Positions 30,511 to 33,096 of a DNA stretch of 33,096 nucleotides are shown here, one piece after another (position 1 is the first letter of the stretch; the number at the start of each line of letters is the position of its first letter). Below the pieces are notes generated by a model, which was not told where the DNA came from, searched no databases, and saw nothing but the letters and a program-made list of their open reading frames with translations. Origin of the DNA: an uncultured Verrucomicrobiota bacterium (GTDB taxonomy: Bacteria; Verrucomicrobiota; Kiritimatiellia; CAIQIC01; Lenti-01); contig CALKWZ010000032.1 of assembly GCA_938003985.1 (NCBI GenBank), forward strand, positions 1-33,096. The letters run 5' to 3'. A program made the position numbers and the translations under genes.

Positions 30511-32634
30511 CTAGCCCGGCGCTCCGGCCAACCGCAGCGCCAGGGGAACCGAGGGATCCATTTCCGCGCGCATCAGGATCACCGCTCCTTCCGCCGCCGC
30601 GGCCGGCGCTTCCGCCCCGGCGAACAAATCCGCCGCTCGCGGCGCTGGCGCCGACATGACAGTGAAATCGCTGCCGGCGGGAACGAATCCGGCGGGCAGA
30701 TGGAACCGCACGGCCAGCTGGCGGGTCGGGGGCAACACGTCCGCGCTCGCGCGGACGGGCGTCACGTCCAAAGAGATTTCGTGCCCTTGCCGGCGCAGCC
30801 TGAATTCCGTCAGCGCATAGGCGCCCCGTTCGTGCGCGGTGGAAATCCCGTCGTCTTCATAGAGCGTCCGCGTTTGTTCGCCGTCGGCCGATGGAACGAA
30901 GGCGTCCACGACCAGTTCCGGCCAAACCGGCACGCCGGTGGCTTGCCGCTGCGGCGCGCTCAGCACCACTCCGCCCCGGCGCGCAAACGCCGGCATTTCC
31001 CGCAACGGGCAGCGCACGCCGATCGTCGCCGGCCCGCGGTGCACGCGGCCGGACCATAGGTCCTGCCACTCGCCCGGCGGAATCCAAACCGTCCGTTCGG
31101 CTTCCGCCCCCGAACGCGCCGGCTCCAGGATCGGCGCCGCCAGCAGATCGTCGCCCAGCAGATACTGCGAGGCATCCGCCGCCTCGGGATATTCCGGCCA
31201 TTCCAGATCGCCCCTTCGCAGCAGCGGCGTGCCCGACCGGTGGGCTTCGTGCGCGGCGGAATACAGCAGCGGCAACAAGCGGTAGCGCAACCGGAAATAG
31301 TCGCCGACGATCCGCGCCACGTCGGCGCCGTACGCCCACGGATAGCGATGCACCTGCGTGGTGCAATGGATGCGCGCCACGGGCGAAAACGCCCCGAACT
31401 GCATGAACCGGACGTAGAGTTCCGGATCGGGCTGCCCATGGTGCCCGCCCAAGTCTTCGTGCACGTAGGGCAACAGCGAGACGATCCCGCTTTCCACCGC
31501 GTTGGACACGCCCAACCGCAGATAGTTCCACTCGGCGCACGTGTCGCCCGTCCACCAGACCGGGAACCGGTGCGCCGCCGGATGCGACGGCGCATCCCGC
31601 CGGCCGTTGTTGATGCCGTCCACGTTGGACATGATCAGCGGCCGCCGTTCCGGCCCACAGGCCCGCGTGACGTCGCGATAGAGCCGCATGCCCCAGACTT
31701 CCTTCTCCAGTCCCGGCGCCGGCGCTTGCAGATGGGTATGCCAGTTGCGGTCGAACCACCACAGGTCCACGCCCTGCTCCAGCAGCGATGCCAGGCCGTC
31801 CCGCCGGAACTTCAGTTCCTCCGGATCGAGCGCGGATTTTCCTTTCGGTTCCGGATGGTCGTTGAGCATGACCCGCACCTGCCGCGCGTGCGCCTGCCGC
31901 ACGAACCGCGCCATGTCGGGAAACAGGGCTTCGTTGACGGCATAGCCGCTGGAGGCCCCCACGCGCCAATCGGTGTCCGCCACGAAGACGTCGAGCGGAA
32001 TGCCGGCCGACCGGAACCGGTCGATCGTCGCCAGCGCCGTGTCCTCGCCGTAGGCATAGTAGCGGCTGTACCACAATCCCAGCGCATAGAGCGGCACCAG
32101 CGGAATGCCGCCCGTCAGCCGCAGGAAATCGGCCCGGAACCGCGCGTAGCCGGCGGCGCGCGGGAAGAACACGTAGACGTCCGGCGCGTCGTTGGCCAGA
32201 TCCCAGCCCGAGGTGGCGTCTTCCGCGCCGGGCGGCGGCGGCAGCGCGCCCCATTCCGGCGGCACCACGCGCGGCGCGTCGCCCAGCACCCAGACGGCCG
32301 GCAGCGCCGCCGGCGCCGGCAGGAACTTCTTGTCCAGCATGGCGCCGGACAGTTCGCACGCCGTTTCGCCCGCCGCGTCTTCCACCCGCACGCCGGCGAA
32401 CCCGGCGGCGCTTTCCGGCACGACCACGCGGTAGTGCGCCGTGGCTACCGTCGTTTCTCCGGTTCCGCGGATTTCCCGCGCCGCGACCGGTTCTCCGGCG
32501 CGGTCCGCCACGGTGAAGGTTTCGCGCTCCTCGAATCCCTTCGGGCCGCGCACCTCGATCCGCACCAGATAGGGCCCCAGCGGCTGCACGCGCACCGCGC
32601 CGACGACGAACGCAGCGGAAACGGAACTATTCAT
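30511..32634 (-). CDS. Glycoside hydrolase family 31 protein
   Basis: 707 residues from the ATG at 32634 (GGGAG 7 nt before). Domain order is N-terminal beta-sandwich (to about 180), (beta/alpha)8 barrel (about 185-530), and C-terminal beta domains with a DUF5110-like part (from about 570). The family nucleophile is probably Asp295 in DLWWFDRNW, and the acid/base Asp364 in WWTGDTCAEW. GH31 enzymes act on alpha-linked glucose, xylose or galactose residues; the substrate here is not evident. No signal peptide is seen, so it is probably cytoplasmic. Convergent with the repeat protein gene and divergent from an AraC-type regulator, which could control it. Confidence 0.92.
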   Translation of the reverse strand: MNSSVSAAFVVGAVRVQPLGPYLVRIEVRGPKGFEERETFTVADRAGEPVAAREIRGTGETTVATAHYRVVVPESAAGFAGVRVEDAAGETACELSGAMLDKKFLPAPAALPAVWVLGDAPRVVPPEWGALPPPPGAEDATSGWDLANDAPDVYVFFPRAAGYARFRADFLRLTGGIPLVPLYALGLWYSRYYAYGEDTALATIDRFRSAGIPLDVFVADTDWRVGASSGYAVNEALFPDMARFVRQAHARQVRVMLNDHPEPKGKSALDPEELKFRRDGLASLLEQGVDLWWFDRNWHTHLQAPAPGLEKEVWGMRLYRDVTRACGPERRPLIMSNVDGINNGRRDAPSHPAAHRFPVWWTGDTCAEWNYLRLGVSNAVESGIVSLLPYVHEDLGGHHGQPDPELYVRFMQFGAFSPVARIHCTTQVHRYPWAYGADVARIVGDYFRLRYRLLPLLYSAAHEAHRSGTPLLRRGDLEWPEYPEAADASQYLLGDDLLAAPILEPARSGAEAERTVWIPPGEWQDLWSGRVHRGPATIGVRCPLREMPAFARRGGVVLSAPQRQATGVPVWPELVVDAFVPSADGEQTRTLYEDDGISTAHERGAYALTEFRLRRQGHEISLDVTPVRASADVLPPTRQLAVRFHLPAGFVPAGSDFTVMSAPAPRAADLFAGAEAPAAAAEGAVILMRAEMDPSVPLALRLAGAPG

Positions 32635-32713
32635 GATTTGGCTCCCGATCAGTATGGCGAACGCCACGCGATCTTTCACGGCGCCCATTCTGCGGCATCC
32701 GGCGCGATTGTTC

Positions 32714-32741
32714 TTCTCATCCCGGAAAAGCGAGTTATCAT
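32714..32741 (+). promoter_or_regulatory. Promoter of the AraC-type gene, apparently leaderless
   Basis: TTCTCA (32714-32719), 16-nt spacer, TATCAT (32736-32741, five of six consensus bases), then exactly 8 nt to the ATG at 32750. No Shine-Dalgarno is seen. Confidence 0.45.
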
Positions 32742-32749
32742 TTTTTGGC

Positions 32750-33096
32750 ATGAACGCCGCCTGCTCGCCTTTCGATCGGAAGCCCGGTTGCGCCGGCGTC
32801 GTCGTGTCCCTGGCCGACAAGCGCTGGTATCTGCGCCAATGGCACGCGCACGACACGCTGGAGATCAACCTCGTGCTGCGCGGTTCCGGCCAGGTCCTGC
32901 TGGAAAACCGCCGCTATCCGCTCATGCCCGGCCATTTGATCTGGCTCTGGCCCGGCCAGCGCCACGTGCCGGCGGGCTGGTCCGCGGACATGCTGCTGTG
33001 GATCGTCGAGTGGCGGCCCGGATTCCTGCCGCGCCTGCGCCGCGCCCGCCGCCGCGACGCGCCGCCGCCGGCCGATCCGGCCGCGCCGTTCTGCCG
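32750..33096 (+). CDS. AraC-family transcriptional regulator, N-terminal sensor part (truncated by window end)
   Basis: Open from the ATG at 32750 to the edge of the window, 115 residues seen. It reads as the cupin-like sensor of AraC regulators: WYLRQWHAHDTLEINLVLRG near residue 26, then GQVLLENRRYPLMPGHLIWLWPGQRH near 47, the usual pattern for the sugar-binding beta-barrel. The DNA-binding half lies beyond the window. It is divergent from the GH31 gene with a 115-bp shared region, so a role in controlling that glycosidase in response to a sugar is likely (inference). Confidence 0.8.
   Translation, partial: MNAACSPFDRKPGCAGVVVSLADKRWYLRQWHAHDTLEINLVLRGSGQVLLENRRYPLMPGHLIWLWPGQRHVPAGWSADMLLWIVEWRPGFLPRLRRARRRDAPPPADPAAPFC

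Overview
This is a GC-rich bacterial chromosome segment that is almost fully coding. It carries core genes (glycolysis, Sec, SRP, ribosome and release-factor functions) beside giant secreted proteins built from HAF, MBG, InlB-like and 'TWQE' modules. Together with a type-2 isoleucyl-tRNA synthetase and an operon-borne KH protein, this points to the PVC group, most likely a Kiritimatiellota/Verrucomicrobiota-type organism. That placement is inference from gene style; no marker alignment was possible.

Layout. 1-1850: a monocistronic oligopeptide-type solute-binding lipoprotein (minus), closed by an intrinsic terminator. 1914-5739: a glycolytic/secretion operon on the minus strand, gap-pgk-tpiA-secG, with a clear TTGACT-17-TATGGT promoter before gap, a perfect 32-bp palindrome between gap and pgk, and a strong terminator after secG. 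5885-6634: a small outer-membrane beta-barrel protein. 6766-10495: ileS (type 2, with a heptanucleotide repeat inside the gene) plus a four-helix membrane protein. 10496-11141: a repeat-bearing intergenic region and a small lipoprotein gene that ends at an in-frame amber codon. 11154-13121 (minus): SGNH-hydrolase-like protein then pdxH. 13221-15922 (plus): Nudix hydrolase overlapping a MerR-like unknown gene, then an NDH-2-like flavoprotein translationally coupled to a DoxX protein.

15950-21386 (minus) is an information-processing cluster: rpmE, prfA, prmC, a membrane-anchored DnaJ-type zinc-finger protein, ffh, rpsP, khpA, trmD. The rimM and rplS genes that often sit in this operon are absent here. 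21548-30497 (plus) holds two very large exported proteins: a subtilisin-like protease of 1653 aa and a HAF/MBG repeat protein of 1312 aa, which share C-terminal modules. 30511-32634 is a GH31 alpha-glycosidase, divergent from a truncated AraC-type regulator at the window edge.

Points most worth a second look: (i) four genes with a -10-like hexamer exactly 8 nt before the ATG, suggesting leaderless transcripts; (ii) the membrane-tethered CxxCxGxG protein nested into the end of prmC; (iii) the heptamer tandem repeat in ileS; (iv) the paired 21-nt palindromes after the ileS operon; (v) the shared C-terminal module of the two giant exported proteins. I saw no CRISPR array, tRNA, rRNA, phage or IS element.
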